From the NCBI RefSeq assembly GCF_000003195.3, contig NC_012871.2:56287802-56351801 (forward strand): a stretch of DNA of 64,000 bases, written 5' to 3'. This document shows, one piece after another, positions 24,428-35,375 of this stretch. The stretch comes from Sorghum bicolor. Lineage: Eukaryota; Streptophyta; Magnoliopsida; Poales; Poaceae. The translations under genes were made by a program, and so were the position numbers. Position 1 is the first letter of the stretch. The number at the start of each line of letters is the position of its first letter. Under the pieces are notes generated by a model that ran no database searches, was not told the DNA's origin, and was given only the letters and a program-made list of their open reading frames with translations.

Positions 24428-25237
24428 ATATATATAATAGATATCCACATATATAGTCACAACATATATAATAAAAATCCACATATATAGTCATAAATCC
24501 ACACATTGATTCATCAATAGTCACAAATCAACATATATAGTCACAAATGCAACATCCAACATCCATCGAAGTCAACATCCAACATCCATAACATCTCCAT
24601 ATCACAAACGACTCACTCCATCACTGCTCCGGCTGCGACCCGCCTTCCCCGTGTCCCGCAGAGTGTGAAGAGCCCTCACCTTGCCACCCCTATTGTGCAT
24701 AGTTGTACGGCCACCCTACAGGGTGCTGAGGAACGCCACCTGGCCATGTTGAGGGGGATCACGAACACGGGCCAACAAGTGTACGGGTCCGCCAACATTT
24801 CATACGGGTTGAACCCATCTGTTCTAATCGCTACACGTACATTCTAAGCATCCATAGCTTTGCCAGGATGCTACTCATCGAAGTACTTCCATGCTTCACC
24901 ATCCGATGGGTGTTCATCTTGTCACTATATCTTTTGTCATTCTTGTGCCATGTCATCAGTTTTGCGAACTCCTCTGTCATGTACAACGTTGGATCCTCGG
25001 TTGGATAGAAAGGTACCGCAGGACCTTCTCGGGGATATTAGACTGTTTCTTCTGGCCATCACTGCCCTCTACCTCCACAAATCTAGAGGTTTTGCACTTT
25101 GGACAGTGCGTTGCTGCCTTAAGGTCTCCCCTGAATAGGACGCACCCCTTGGGACAAGCATGGATTGACTCATACGACATCTTAAGTGCACGAAGGAGTT
25201 TCTGTAACTTGTACGTGTTCTTAGGCAGCGTGTGACC
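24428..25237 (-). pseudogene. TNP2-like transposase fragment, copy B (part before the solo LTR)
   Basis: The second duplicate of the truncated TNP2 gene repeats copy A with small changes (for example an extra base near 24755 and a changed codon near 25050). Its coding sense is minus. It is interrupted after GCGTGTGACC by a solo LTR and continues at 35131. It is nonfunctional. Confidence 0.82.
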
Positions 25238-28038
25238 TGTAACACCCCAGTGTTATGGTTGCATCAAACATGTGCATAGCATGAGCATCATCATTTATTC
25301 AAAGCATCCATGATCATCATCTATCTTGAGACATGTCATTCTTTGCAAAAATGTGTTTTAAATGGCTTAAATAGGCTTCCTATGCTTATGTTTGAGTGAA
25401 CAATGCTTGTGTTTGTGCTTAATGCCTTGGTAAATAGCTTATCTATGCTTAACCTAACCTTGGGAACAATGTTCATGTTGATCACTTCTCCAAAATAATC
25501 ACTTAAGTCATACTTATGCAAATAGGCCCTAGAAACCTCTTTTGCTTAGGCTTTTAAAAAGTGTTTCATAAAATGTTTGCATGTCAAAACTTCCTACAGC
25601 AAAGTTGTAGCAAATTTTATAAGGAACAAAAGTTGTTTTATGGCCATCTCATGAAAATGACCACAAATAGCTCAAAAGTGGCCCACAAGGCAGATTTGGG
25701 GCTGTTTTCAACACTTAGAAAATTTTCTAAGTCCTGGGTGCTTTGCAGTTTGCGCGATCGATTTTGGAAACTCCATATCTTTCAATCCAGGCCGATCTAG
25801 CCTTTGCTCTAGTTGACAAAGTTGTAGATCTCGCCTAGTACTCCAAGTTTGTCAACTACGCCATCTCCTAATTCGCTCTGGTTTGGGAGATAATCACCGG
25901 TGAAGTCGCTCTGTCAGTCGGCCGATGCGCTGCCTGAATCGTTTTGGACCTCGCCGACGTGGCCGACCGGCGGCAGCACAACGGCGACAATTGGCGCCCG
26001 TACGCCGTTCCTGGCCCCGCCTGTCAGCCCTCGTCGCGTGCATGACCTCCACGGCGACGCCCCGAGCGAGTGGACGCGTCCACTTCGCTCTGCCTCGCCC
26101 TCTCTCGCCTGAACCTCGCCCGCAGCGAGCTCTCCGCCGCGAGCTCACTCCGGCGAGCTCGTGTGCGCTCCTCTCTGCGTCTCCGTCCGCCAAACTCCAC
26201 CCAAAGCTCCGCCGTGAGCCACTCTCCAAGCTCCACCCTCTAACTCGCCGAGAAACCCACCGGTGAGCCGACATTTCTTTCTTCCCCCAAATCGGTCCGC
26301 CGTGACCTTCTTCTCCGGCGAACTCAATGCCGAGCGTTGTGAGACTTCTCGTCGTCTTTGGTTAGGTCCTAGAGGTAGCTTAGGTCCTTAGCGTGCTTTT
26401 GCGCCACCTGGTGGACGCTCTACCGGGTTCTCCGTCGCCGGACACGGTGCGCAGCGCCGCCGTGCTTCCGCCGGAGTTGGGTGCTCTCGTGGCCAGCGCT
26501 TTCCACGGGGATCCAGGCCAAGCCGCGTACCTAGGAAGCTTCGCCCTAGTCTGCTGGTGCTGTAGAAGGCCTTAGGTCACGCTCTACCGGCCTGAGGGCT
26601 CCGGCGTAACGCCGAGCACCTCCGCCGAGCCGCCATTGCCGACGGTGAGCCCCTTCCGGTGGCTCCGCCGCGGCAAAAGTGGGGTCAATCGAGTCGTTAG
26701 GGTTTGGGGATCACGTTGATGCCCTGGGTTTGGCCGGAGACCTCGCCGTCGCGGAGAAATCGCCGGCGAAAGTCGCCTCGGCCGTGAGGAAGAAGAGCCT
26801 GACGGGTGGGACCCACTGTCAGCGACTCTCTCTTTCCCTCCTTTTCTTTTATTCAAAATCCTGATTTTGGCTTTCTTGCAAAAATCATATCTCCTGTTTC
26901 TGAGATCCAAAAATTGTGAAACAAATTTTGTGTTATTTCTTGAGATGGCTAGTATTTAATAAAAATATAAAATGAATCATGTTTTCTGAGAAATTATTTA
27001 TTAAGGATTTAATCTTGTTATTTATGGATAAATGCATATCTCTGGTTTTACTAATTAGTTTGCTCTGAAATTTTTATGGTGGTCTTTGCATGGCATTAGA
27101 ATGCTCTGATAATTATTTCATGATTTTTGGAGCACTGCAGTTATGATATGTAATTTGTGTTTGAAATATGGCTTATTTCTTTGATTAAATCACATAAAAT
27201 AATTGGTGCTTATGCTGGTGCTCTATTTTGGTGGTAAACTTGTTTATGGTATTCCTAAGATATAAATAATCTGAAATCTGTTGTTTGACACTATATAAGT
27301 CATGTCTATGAATTTATGAAATAAATGCCTTGATACATGTTAAATGCATATCTTTAATTTGGTATGTGTATTGGTCCTGAAAATTTTATGGTGGTAATCT
27401 GATGTTATACTTGTGCCTCTGTAAATTTTGTAGATTTTTCTGAGCACTTTAACTAATATCTTGTAAATATGCCTTATCTAAAGTTAATTAATAAATGCCT
27501 TGTTAAGTAATTGTTTTGGGGTTTTCAACTGATGATCTGGTGACCTTGTAATATGTTTGTGCTCATGAGTCATATGGTTGGCATGGTTTGTGTTTTGGTC
27601 ATGTCATTAAATAATTAACTATAGGGTTAAATGCTATTCTGGACAGCAAGTGAGTAATTTAACTTTGCTTAGTGATAACTTGACTTTCTGTGAAACTTGT
27701 ATAAAACAAAGTTGTTTTAAACTTGTTGAACTAACTGTGGTTTAAATTTGAGGTCATTTGGCCAAGTAGTTTAAAAGTTATAGCTGTTCCAAGTTGGGTT
27801 CCAGAAATAGGGGTTCTCTGTTTTTCTGGGATAGAACCTGGAACTTTGTTAAAATGGCTAGTTTAATATTTGAATCTTGCTGTCATGTTTAAAGATGAGT
27901 TGTAGACAATTTCCTAAGCTTTCCAGAATGTCTTCACTCATGTTTGTTGGATCTGCCTACCATTAGTTATGATTTATTTACTGAGCATACATGTTTTGTG
28001 TCGTTTGCTGCTTTAGTGTCATGATGGGTTTTGGGTTA

Positions 28039-28266
28039 GGAAAAAGTCCATATAACCCCCTGAAGTATTGGGACTTTCTCACATCATACCCCGAACTTTG
28101 AAACCGTCTAACGACCACATTAAACTATGCCAAACCGTCTACTTGACCCCCTCGGCCGGTTTTGCTCCCTGGTTTTGCGTACGTGGTGGCTGAGTTGGAC
28201 AGTGGTTTCCACGGTGGCCGCGGGACCCCACTCGTCAGGCCGCTGGAGGGTGAAATACGCCTCCCC
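28039..28266 (+). repeat. Left terminal inverted repeat of the MULE
   Basis: These 228 bp match 33114-33341 in inverse orientation with one difference seen (GTATTGGGAC versus GTATTGGCAC). As in other Mu-type elements, it probably holds the promoter and transposase-binding site for the adjacent transposase gene. Confidence 0.93.
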
Positions 28267-28658
28267 TTTTCAGAAGCCGCCTCCGTTCCCTCTCACTCCT
28301 CGCTCCCGCCCGCTCTCTCCGCCCCTCCGTCTTCTCCGGTGACTTCTCCGGCGAGTGGATGATCGGGAGCAAGAAACGGTGAATCAACTGCTGCTCAGGA
28401 ACCAGGTCCGCAGTCGCTCCCCTATCTCCAGATTTGAATTTTTGCGGTTTGTTGTTTTGGATTGGACCGGTGGGGTTTGGGCGGAATTGGGGTTTCTTGC
28501 TCCGGTGATTGTTAGGGTTTAGATGATAAAATGGATGATGTTTTCTTAGTTGCTAGGGTGGGGTATGAAGTTATGCTACCACGTACGCAGTTTTGTAGGG
28601 TTCAATTGTTTAGGGTTTCTGTAAAATTGAACCTTTGTAGTGCTTTTTCGTTGACAGG
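28267..28658 (+). promoter_or_regulatory. Leader of the MULE transposase gene with a probable 5'-UTR intron
   Basis: The sequence between the left terminal repeat and the start codon has a T-rich stretch ending TTCGTTGACAG|G directly before ATGAACG, a good 3' splice site. A donor is likely around 28380-28410 but is not decided. Upstream ATGs here open only short frames. Confidence 0.5.
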
Positions 28659-31600
28659 ATGAACGAACCCCATGAATCTAACTGGATGAATGACCCCAAC
28701 TTTGTTATTGTTCGATTTCATTACGCTGGGTCTTTTACCAAGGTTGGAAGATCCACATTCTATGTTGGTGGTGATGGAGCTGAGTGTTGGATAGACAGGG
28801 ACAGGGTTTCTTACTTTGAGATTAAGGGCTACTTAGATGATCACTACACTTCCAACAATGTCATCAGGATGTATTGGCTCAAGCCTGGGAAGAATTTAGA
28901 TACTGGACTGGTATTGCTGTCAGATGATGCTGCTTGTGTGCAGATGCTTGCTGACCACCCCAATGGTGAGGTAGTGGACATGTATGTTGAGGAAGTGGCA
29001 GAGATTAGTGCAGATGAGCAAGACATCTGGGCTGGTGATGATGATGCAGAGCAGGGTGTTGAGGAAGAGGCAGCCGAGGAAGGACAAGAGGGTGGTGAGG
29101 AAGAGGCAGCCAAGGAAGGACAAGAGGGTGGTGAGGAAGATGCAGCAGAGGAAGGACAAGAGGATGGTAAGGAAGAGGAAGAAGGAGAAGAGGCTTCTGA
29201 GGAAGAGGGAGCAGAGGATGAAGGACAAGAGGCTGGTGATCAGGATCTTAAATCATTCATGGCTTTCTATAGGTCTCCTACAAAAGCAGATGATAAAGGC
29301 AAGAAAGCAGTAGGCATTGATGATGTAGAAGTGGATAGTGGAAGTGATGATAGTCTTGATGAGGACTACAAGCAGCCTCCAGAAGAGGACAGCTCTGCTG
29401 AAGATGAAGAAGGAGATGAATTCAGAGCATATGCTAAGCAGGTGAAGAAGAATATAAAAGCTAAGAAGTGGGGTGTCCAAGTTCCAGAGATTTGTCCTGA
29501 TGCTCTTTTTGATGAAGTTCCAAATCTGGATGAACCTGGCAGTCCATATCTAGATTCAAGTGAAGAATACTCTTATGGGGAAGACAGTGATGGAGAAATT
29601 CAAAGGTGGAAAAGCTTGGAGAATAGGTTTGACAGTAAAGCTGAAGTCCCTGTATTCTGTTTAGGCATGGCCTTTAGATGCAGTAGGCAGTTCAAGAAAG
29701 CACTAGTCAAGTATGGTTTGAAAGCTCACAAGTCATTGAAATTTGTTAAAGATGAGAAGTGCAGAGTGAAAGCTATATGTGACTGGCAAGGATGTGAGTG
29801 GCAAATCTATGGCTCACTAACAACCAGATCTAAATGGTTCAAAGTGGTTAGTTATGTAGATGCTCACACCTGTCCACCAAGGAGGGACAACAAGCTAGTC
29901 AGTTCAACTCTAATTGCCAAGCATTATTATCAGCAGATTAAGGACAACCCTACCTGGAAAGCTGGGTTGATCAAGGCAGCTGTGTTGAAGGACCTGTTTG
30001 CAGATGTATCCATATCCAAGTGTAAGAGAGCTAAGACTTTAGTGATGCAAAAATGTCTTGATGCTATGAAAGGGGAGTATAGCAGGGTGTTTGACTACCA
30101 GCTTGAGCTGGAAAGATCAAACCCAGGTACAACAGTTGCTGTTTGTCTAGATCCAGTTGAGGAGGAGAAAAAAATATTTGAGAGGATGTATGTTTGCTTT
30201 GATGGACTGAAGAAAGGTTTCCTTGCTGGCTGCAGGAAAGTGATTGGGTTGGATGGATGTTGGTTTAAGGGGGCCAACAATGGTAACTTGTTGTGTGCTG
30301 TAGGCAGAGATGCTAACAACCAGATGTACCCTGTGGCTTGGGCTGCAGTGCCCATTGAAAATTATGATACTTGGTATTGGTTCATCTCACTTCTTCAAAA
30401 GGATCTGAACATCTCTGATGGAGGCTCTGAATGGGTCCTAATCTCAGATCAACAGAAGGTAGTGGCCATTGCATTAACTACTTTGCTTGGTTGCTGTTAT
30501 GTCACTTTTATGTAGTGGCCATTGCATTTAACTACTTTGCTTGATGCTTGCAGGGTTTACTCAAGGCAGTGAAGGAGTTGGTTCCTAATGCAGAGCATAG
30601 GATGTGTGCAAGGCACATTTATGCCAACTGGAGGAAAAAATATACAGACAAAAAGCTCCAGAAAAAGTGGTGGAGATGTGCCAAGGCTTCAAACACAAGC
30701 TTGTTCAACCTGTACAGAGCTTGGTTGGCAGAGGCAACACCAGAAGGAGCTGCAGACATGATGACCACATCACCAGAGCATTGGAGCAGAGCATACTTCA
30801 GGTTAGGTTCCAATTGTGACTCTATAGACAATAACATGTGTGAGAGCTTCAACAATTCTATCATGGAAGCAAGATTCTATCCGGTCATTTCTATGTGTGA
30901 GGCAATTAGGAAAAAACTGATGGTCAGGATTCAGGAAAATAGGACTAGGGCACAGAAGTGGAATGGAAAAATCTGTCCAAATATTTTCAAGAAACTGAAG
31001 TTGAGCATTCAACTATCTGGAAATTGCATTGTCCTGTGGAATGGAGAGCATGGATTTGAGGTGCAAGAGAGAGAAGACAGGAGGTACACTGTTAACTTGC
31101 AACTAAAGCAATGCAGCTGTAGGTATTGGCAACTTTCTGGCTTGCCCTGCTGCCATGCCATAAGTGCCATCTACAAAGCCTCACACAAGATTGAGGACTA
31201 CATTGCTCCATGCTTTAGTATTGATGCCTACATGGCTACATATGCCCATGTGTTGCAGCCAGTGGAGGGAGCTGAAAACTGGCCTACTGCAGAGATGCCT
31301 AAGCCTCTTCCTCCAGCTTTTGTCAAAATGCCTGGGAGGCCTAAGACTCAGAGGACCAGAGAGCAGTGGGAACAGCCTAAGGGGACAAAGTTAAGCAGGG
31401 TTGGTGTAAAGATGACTTGTAGGCTCTGTGGGAAATCAGACCACAACTCAAGGAGGTGCCCCAAAAATCCTGAGGCAGGCAACAAACAAAATGCTCATAT
31501 TAAGAGGGACAGGGCAAAGAAGAGGAAAAACCCAGACTCTGCTAACCCAGACTCTGCTAATCCTGTGGTGACAAAAATGGTAACCTGGAGCACCTTGCTT

Positions 31601-31936
31601 TCTTTTCTTGTTGTGATAATGTGCCTCAGCTAACCCATTGTGTGTTTTCAGGCTAAAGGAAGTACTCAGGCAGGCAATAGCCAGGCAGCTGGAAGCCAAC
31701 CAAGTGCTAGTCAGCCAAGTCAGCGTCGTAGTAGACCAGGAAGCCAGCCAAGTGCAAGCCAGCCAGCTCCTAGGAGGTCCCCAAGGCAGTCTCAGCCAAG
31801 TTCAAGCCAGCCAGCTCCTAGGAGGTCCCCAAGGCAGAGGCAGGCAAGTTCAAGCCAACCACCAGCAAGGAGAGCACCATCAAGGAGGGGAGCAGGGAGG
31901 GGAAGACTTCAACATCTCTTGTTTGGTGACAATTAG
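28659..31936 (+). CDS. MURA-type transposase of the MULE
   Basis: Three exons (28659-30458, 30554-31579, 31652-31936) join in frame by GT-AG introns of 95 and 72 bases to give 1036 residues. Order of parts: N-terminal region, an acidic Glu-rich stretch (about 115-195), a Mutator DNA-binding domain (about 330-395), the MULE catalytic core, a SWIM zinc finger (C787, C789, C799, H801), a CCHC knuckle (C889, C892, H897, C902) and a Ser/Gln/Pro/Arg-rich tail. The likely catalytic triad is D532 (LDGCWFKG), D597 (SDQQK) and E697 (NMCESF), with the C618-x2-H621 motif between the last two. The enzyme should cut and rejoin element ends in the nucleus. No stop or frameshift is seen, which with near-identical TIRs indicates recent activity. 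Confidence 0.92.
29061..29168 (+). repeat. Three 36-bp in-frame repeats encoding Glu-rich units
   Basis: Units 29061-29096, 29097-29132 and 29133-29168 each start GAGGAAGA and encode variants of EEEAAEEGQEGG. They account for the acidic stretch of the transposase and may vary in number among element copies. Confidence 0.9.
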
Positions 31937-32297
31937 TGAACTAGGGTAAGTAAAGCATAAACATGTTTGCTTTTGTCTTTTGGCATGATCTGAACAATGG
32001 ATTGGTCATGTATGCACTTGGCAGTAGCCAGTGGTGGTACTAGCTAGTAAGCTTGATCTGGTATTGGCATGATCTGAACAATGAGTGTATGCCAATAGGC
32101 TTGAAAACTCACAGTTTGTAATGTGTTCAGTTAAAACCAATGCTGTCTGAGTTTGCCATTCAATTCCAGAATTTCTTATCATGATTGACACAGACAGTAC
32201 ACAATTTGCTGAGAATTGAAAGGAATGCAAAACATAGTTGCCACATACTACATGTCATACTACAAGTTCAACATTACCTACCACATATTACATGCCA
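31937..32297. other. Spacer between the convergent MULE genes
   Basis: A 361-bp AT-rich spacer between the two stop codons, expected to hold both polyadenylation sites. A direct repeat GGCATGATCTGAACAATG occurs at 31982-31999 and 32066-32083. Confidence 0.6.
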
Positions 32298-32978
32298 TTA
32301 CATCATCTTGCCAAACAAAGCACAGAAAATGCCCATCACAAATACAATCATAAACACAGAACAAGTGCTCCAATTGTTCTTTGCTGCCTTCAGCTTCAAC
32401 TGCAGTTCAACTAACTCCAAGCACTTCAGAGCCAGTTCCCCATCTTTCTTCCTCACCTCTTCTTTCTGGGATTCCAGGTCTGCATCCATGTTCACCAGTT
32501 GCCTCTGCAATGTCTGGTTCATCTGTTGAATCTCTGAAATCTCCTCATCACCAACAGCTTGTCCACTCTCCCTCTTCAACTTGAAGACTTCTGCCTTCAT
32601 GTCCAGCAAAACCTCCCTCATCCATGGAGAACAGGGTGGATCCAACCACTCAAAGAAACCACAATCCTCACTCGTCTGCAATCACATGGACACCAAATCA
32701 CACAAACACCCCAAGAACAGCAAGAACATTGTGAAAGCAAAGGTGCTTACATTGGCCATTTGGCAACGGTAGTAGCGACGGCCGGGGTTGTCCACGCTCC
32801 AGGAGATCCACCGTGGACACTTCTTCGAGTTGCGGCATTTGCACTTCACCGGTGGTTCGTAGAAGAAGGGGCCGACGCGATACCGGATGGGAGAGCCACT
32901 CACCACAACACCGGCGCCCCCACCATTGCCGGTTGAGCCAGATTGCCGCGAGGAAGAACGGGCGCTGGATTCCGCCAT
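32298..32978 (-). CDS. GRF zinc-finger, coiled-coil, membrane-anchored protein (second MULE gene)
   Basis: Two exons (32978-32751 and 32675-32298) join in frame through a 75-base GT-AG intron to 201 residues. After a Ser/Gly-rich N-terminus comes a GRF-type zinc finger with likely ligands C48, C54, C72 and C81, NPGRRYYRC at 66-72 and CGFFEWLD at 81-88; the intron cuts the finger. Residues about 100-170 have the charge pattern of a coiled coil. The C-terminus (about 180-198) is hydrophobic and ends GKMM, so it is a tail-anchor candidate. GRF fingers in other eukaryotic proteins bind single-stranded DNA. Its place facing the transposase parallels mudrB of MuDR, but I see no similarity to that protein. 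An alternative upstream start reaches into the terminal repeat in the same frame. Its role in transposition is inferred. Confidence 0.85.
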
Positions 32979-33113
32979 GGGAACACCGCTGCAGCTCCGA
33001 GCTTCGCCTCCACCCTCTTCACCTCCGCCTCCACCGTCTTCTGCGTCGCCGGAAACCCTAGCTCCGGTAGGTGCCGTCGGAGTGAGAGCGAGAGGAAGAC
33101 AGCAAAGAGGGAG

Positions 33114-33341
33114 GGGGAGGCGTATTTCACCCTCCAGCGGCCTGACGAGTGGGGTCCCGCGGCCACCGTGGAAACCACTGTCCAACTCAGCCACCACGTA
33201 CGCAAAACCAGGGAGCAAAACCGGCCGAGGGGGTCAAGTAGACGGTTTGGCATAGTTTAATGTGGTCGTTAGACGGTTTCAAAGTTCGGGGTATGATGTG
33301 AGAAAGTGCCAATACTTCAGGGGGTTATATGGACTTTTTCC
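33114..33341 (-). repeat. Right terminal inverted repeat of the MULE
   Basis: This is the inverse of 28039-28266. It lies 135 bp upstream of the start codon of the GRF-finger gene and probably supplies its promoter. Near-identity of the two repeats supports a young insertion. Confidence 0.93.
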
Positions 33342-35130
33342 TTTTGGGTTATGTTAACTTGTTTATTCATGTGAGTTAGTATAACTCTTGCTCCGTAAAT
33401 GAGTGTCCAGTGAGTTGCTTGTGTTGTTAAGCATTCATCTGTAGCATGTGCACCTTCTCATTCATCGAGCATGCAATAGGTGCACCGGACGTGGCAGTTT
33501 CCTTCGAGCTCCAAGCGAACCCCGAAGGCCAGGAAGGCAGCCAGGAGGTGGAGGTCCAGCAAGCCGGACTCGAGGAGCCCGAAGAAGAAGTTGAGTGCCC
33601 GAATCACGAGCCGGCATCGTTCGTGAAAGGCAAGCCCCGGAGCATTCTAAGCCTCCTCTATTTTCGAAAGTTTACTTAATACGTTATATCTATTGATGCA
33701 TTACGTATAGGAGTTGTGATGAAAATGTTGCTGCATTCTACCCTATCCTTGTCCAGATAACTTACCCTCCCCGGTTGTAGAGTTAGGTCCGAGTAGCAGC
33801 TTAGTTATGCTTTAACCGGTAGAAGCCGGGTGATATTCTGTCATCCGCGCGATATAGGGTTGTGTCGTGTCGCGATGGTCTATATGTGCTATCGTGGATG
33901 GAACCTGATTAAATTGATTTAAGCCGGGCGGAGTTTTGCAAGTTTGTAGTGACTCCGTCTGTGGCAGCTAAGGACCGATCGTTGTACGTCCTCTTGTCAT
34001 GTTGAACGCATGCCTGACACTTAGTTGGCCGGATAACTCGTTCCGACCGCGAAGCCGAGTAGTATGACTCAGGCCGGAAGACCGGCAAGTATAAAGTGCG
34101 CACTACCGGAGGAAGTGCGGTGTGCGGGGGACCATTGGCGTAAGTCCAAAGGCAGGTGAGTTAAAATTCCTGACCTCCCTGGCAGAGTGGTAGCCCTGGG
34201 AGTGCGGCGCTGATCGGAGCCGCGATTCCTGAGTTGTACCAAAGGTGACCCGTTGGCTCTCCGGCAGGGGATGCTTGGGTGAGTGCTAGGAATAAACCTC
34301 CAGCTGGATAGGAATTCGATTCGAATCGCCGTCTCTCCCGGTTAGTGAGAACTTGACAGAGCAGCGGCAAACGTAGCATTCACTAATGGACATGGTTCAT
34401 GATAATGATGATAGCAAGAAGAACATATGATGAATTTGGTATGGTTATTATTGTCTGTAATAATCAAATGATGTGTTGTAGTACAGGTGCTAATCTAGTG
34501 GTAGGCTGATGATAAATAAATATGATGCTCTTAAAATGACTTAGATGTAAGTTAAGCTTTTGGCAAAAGGTGAGTCAACCAGCTCCACTTAAAATTTAGC
34601 CTTGCATGATCCTTGGTGTCTTTTGTGTTTTACTAGACGGGTAAGTCTAGCTGAGTACATCCTCGTACTCAGGGTTTATTCCCACCTGTTGCAGATGATA
34701 TCTTCTATGACGGTTTCTGCAAGACCTGTCTCCATCCCGCTGGGGATGAGGACTAACCGTTGGGCACGGTTCTCTACTCTTCTCGTCTATGATGCTTTTG
34801 GAAGGATGACCTAGACTCTGGCAGTAACAAACTTGTGAACTGAACTTTGAACAAGTGTGTGTACTTATTTTGCTTCCGCTACTTCGAACAAGTGTTGTAA
34901 TAACTTAATACTCCGATGTGGTGCCGCTTCGTCGGCAATGAATGACTATGTAACATCTGTTGTGTTTATGCTGAACTATTACGATCTTGATTTGTTGCGA
35001 GTTGGTTTGAAGTCCTTCGTGATTTCGATTGACTACCGGGATTATATGGGCTCAAGTTTAGAAACTTGATTGTTTGACGATCGTTTCTGCACTTGAACTC
35101 TTATAATTTGGTCGGTTCTGTGACATGACC

Positions 35131-35375
35131 CTCCAGAAGCATTGTGCCGAGAACTATCAATAAGAAATCAAAGCCATCTCGACTGAGGCTCAACCGTGAC
35201 TTCAAATGTAATAGGCACCCAATGGCATCCAGCTGCGAAACTAATGTTTTCTCATGAAGGGGCTTCTGTGCCGAAGACATCATATGGTAGAACGCCTTTG
35301 CGGTTTCCTCTAGATCCTCGGGCTCCAATACTTCATTGTCATGTGCCTCCCTGAAGTCTACCAACAGGCGGCAAT
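35131..35375 (-). pseudogene. TNP2-like transposase fragment, copy B (part after the solo LTR)
   Basis: Minus-strand coding for VDFREAHDNEVLEPED through LLIVLGTMLLEGH continues the fragment that stops at 25237. Upstream in the coding sense it is cut by the gypsy LTR at 35376. Confidence 0.82.

Larger units (their letters stand above)
28039..33341 (+). mobile_element. Intact two-gene Mutator-like element (MULE)
   Basis: This 5303-bp element starts GGAAAAAGTCCATATAACCC, ends with the inverse, and is flanked by a perfect 10-bp duplication TTTTGGGTTA (28029-28038 and 33342-33351). The terminal inverted repeats are 228 bp and differ at one base by eye. It carries an uninterrupted three-exon MURA-type transposase gene (plus) and a convergent two-exon GRF zinc-finger gene (minus), each starting just inside one terminal repeat. 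Everything needed for mobility appears intact, so it is a candidate autonomous and recently active element. It is the youngest layer in the CACTA stack. Confidence 0.93.
25238..35125 (+). mobile_element. Solo LTR of about 4.6 kb, interrupted by a Mutator-like element
   Basis: The insertion begins TGTAACACCCCAG and ends TTCTGTGACA. It is flanked by a perfect TGACC duplication (25233-25237 and 35126-35130), and the duplicated copy A shows the uninterrupted site. No second LTR and no gag or pol sequence is visible. After removing the Mutator-like element, about 4.6 kb remain, so this is best read as one very long LTR left by recombination, as seen for LARD/Sukkula-type elements. Near the right end it has GAGTACATCCTCGTACTCAG followed by TGTTGCAG, a phrase I recall from grass gypsy LTRs. 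Its GC-rich centre (25900-26850) is open in several frames but shows no domain. Confidence 0.75.

Noticed and set aside
25894..26330. Overlapping Arg-rich open frames on both strands
   Set aside because: They lie in the GC-rich centre of the solo LTR; openness in several frames at once is explained by composition.
28844..29228. Minus-strand open frames opposite the transposase exon
   Set aside because: They mirror the Glu-rich repeats (Ser/Leu-rich in reverse) and have no independent support.
32682..33218. Unspliced reading of GRF exon 1 into the intron as a 178-residue protein
   Set aside because: Splicing at 32750/32676 restores the last cysteine and FFEWLD of the zinc finger in frame, so the spliced form is preferred.
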